Part shown: positions 13,246 through 13,830 of the stretch, piece after piece
How positions within the stretch are numbered: position 1 is the first letter of the stretch
Layout: every line of letters starts with the position of its first letter
NCBI GenBank assembly: GCA_002382445.1
Contig: DGAQ01000031.1
Coordinates: forward strand, 22,744-36,573
DNA: 13,830 nucleotides
Source: Porticoccaceae bacterium UBA4026
GTDB lineage: Bacteria > Pseudomonadota > Gammaproteobacteria > Pseudomonadales > Porticoccaceae
Direction: 5' to 3'
Notes under the pieces: generated by a model
The model's input: the letters and a program-made list of their open reading frames with translations, nothing else
The model's database searches: none
Told to the model about the DNA's origin: nothing
Translations under genes and position numbers: made by a program

Positions 13246-13830
13246 ATGGCAAATCAGTCCCCTACTGTTGAGCTAGCGATGCAGCTCATCACACAGCCCT
13301 CTGTCACACCCACCGATGCCGGTTGCCAGGCAATAATGATAGAGCGCCTACAGACTCATGGCTTTAGCGTTAAGAATCTTCGCTTCGGTGATGTTGATAA
13401 TTTCTGGGCAGTCCATGGCGACTCAGGTCCTATTTTTTGTTTTGCAGGTCATACCGACGTAGTGCCAACAGGTCCATTAGAGACCTGGTCCCATCCACCG
13501 TTTACGCCCACTATTGTCGACGGGCAGCTATACGGTAGAGGCGCGGCAGACATGAAAGGTTCACTCGCCGCCATGGTGGTTGCCGCGGAGCAATTCGTCA
13601 CAGATTTTCCAAACCATAAGGGGCGTTTAGCCTTTCTAATCACCAGTGATGAGGAAGGTATCGCAATCAATGGGACGGTAAAGGTTGTTGACTGGCTTCA
13701 ACAGCAAGAGATTACCCCTCGATGGTGCCTAGTCGGAGAGCCATCTAGCACGAGCCAAACTGGAGATACTATCAAAAACGGCCGGCGGGGCTCGCTTGGT
13801 TGCCGTCTAACCATTAAAGGCAAACAAGGG
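13246..13830 (+). CDS. dapE: Succinyl-diaminopimelate desuccinylase (3' end cut by window edge)
   Basis: DapE hydrolyses N-succinyl-L,L-2,6-diaminopimelate to L,L-diaminopimelate and succinate, supplying lysine and the meso-DAP of peptidoglycan. The first 195 codons are present and open to the last base; the family is about 375 residues, so roughly half is missing. The di-zinc site residues are visible: His69 and Asp71 in AGHTDVVP, the bridging Asp102 in GRGAADMKGS, Glu136 (general base) and Glu137 in TSDEEG, and Glu165 in VGEPSS. NGRRGSL near 178-184 marks the start of the dimerisation lid domain. The long close match to E. coli DapE (for example DMKGSLAAMVVAAE and GRLAFLITSDEE) makes the call secure. 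The ATG has AAGG 9 nt upstream. Confidence 0.96.
   Translation, partial: MANQSPTVELAMQLITQPSVTPTDAGCQAIMIERLQTHGFSVKNLRFGDVDNFWAVHGDSGPIFCFAGHTDVVPTGPLETWSHPPFTPTIVDGQLYGRGAADMKGSLAAMVVAAEQFVTDFPNHKGRLAFLITSDEEGIAINGTVKVVDWLQQQEITPRWCLVGEPSSTSQTGDTIKNGRRGSLGCRLTIKGKQG

Overview
The window looks like an ordinary stretch of a gammaproteobacterial chromosome. The gene set (LpxH, YccA, TusE, TrmA, a DAHP synthase of the AroF type, DapE) closely resembles Enterobacterales and Pseudomonas proteins. By eye the base composition is balanced to slightly AT-rich, and the genes are tightly packed with many 4-bp start/stop overlaps. A marine-type lineage is my guess only. I see no phage, transposon, CRISPR, rRNA or tRNA signature. 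Twelve protein genes fill almost everything; the first (lpxH) and last (dapE) are cut by the window edges.

Layout. (1) 2-706: lpxH, a lipid A synthesis hydrolase, missing only about its first three codons, with a terminator-like hairpin inside its coding sequence. (2) 809-1486: yccA, a seven-helix modulator of the FtsH protease, followed by a clear intrinsic terminator at 1509-1537. (3) 1555-3319: tusE, a pterin carbinolamine dehydratase gene and trmA, a compact run that joins two tRNA modification genes around a pterin enzyme. (4) On the minus strand, 5054 down to 3316: rmuC and a DUF2489 gene, translationally overlapped. They converge on trmA so tightly that the two stop codons overlap. (5) 5144-11196: a divergent pair encoding an AddB-like PD-(D/E)XK nuclease and an AddA/UvrD-like helicase-nuclease. 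(6) 11267-12334: DAHP synthase, first step of aromatic synthesis. (7) 12430-13122: a membrane-anchored protein with a C-terminal J domain. (8) 13246 onward: dapE, lysine/diaminopimelate synthesis.

How the genes fit together. The central 8 kb is a DNA-end-processing neighbourhood: RmuC and the AddB/AddA-like pair, all with PD-(D/E)XK-type cores, are divergently transcribed from one short intergenic region, with a DUF2489 membrane protein of unknown role attached to RmuC. The AddB-like subunit keeps its nuclease residues but has lost the C-terminal cysteines that in relatives form an iron-sulphur staple. The rest is housekeeping: lipid A, protease control, tRNA modification, shikimate pathway entry and lysine/peptidoglycan precursor synthesis.

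I did not find a convincing entirely new system. The best leads are the intragenic terminator in lpxH, the cysteine-less AddB-like protein with its divergent RmuC/DUF2489 partner, the leaderless-looking start of tusE, and a 16-bp palindrome ahead of the J-domain gene.
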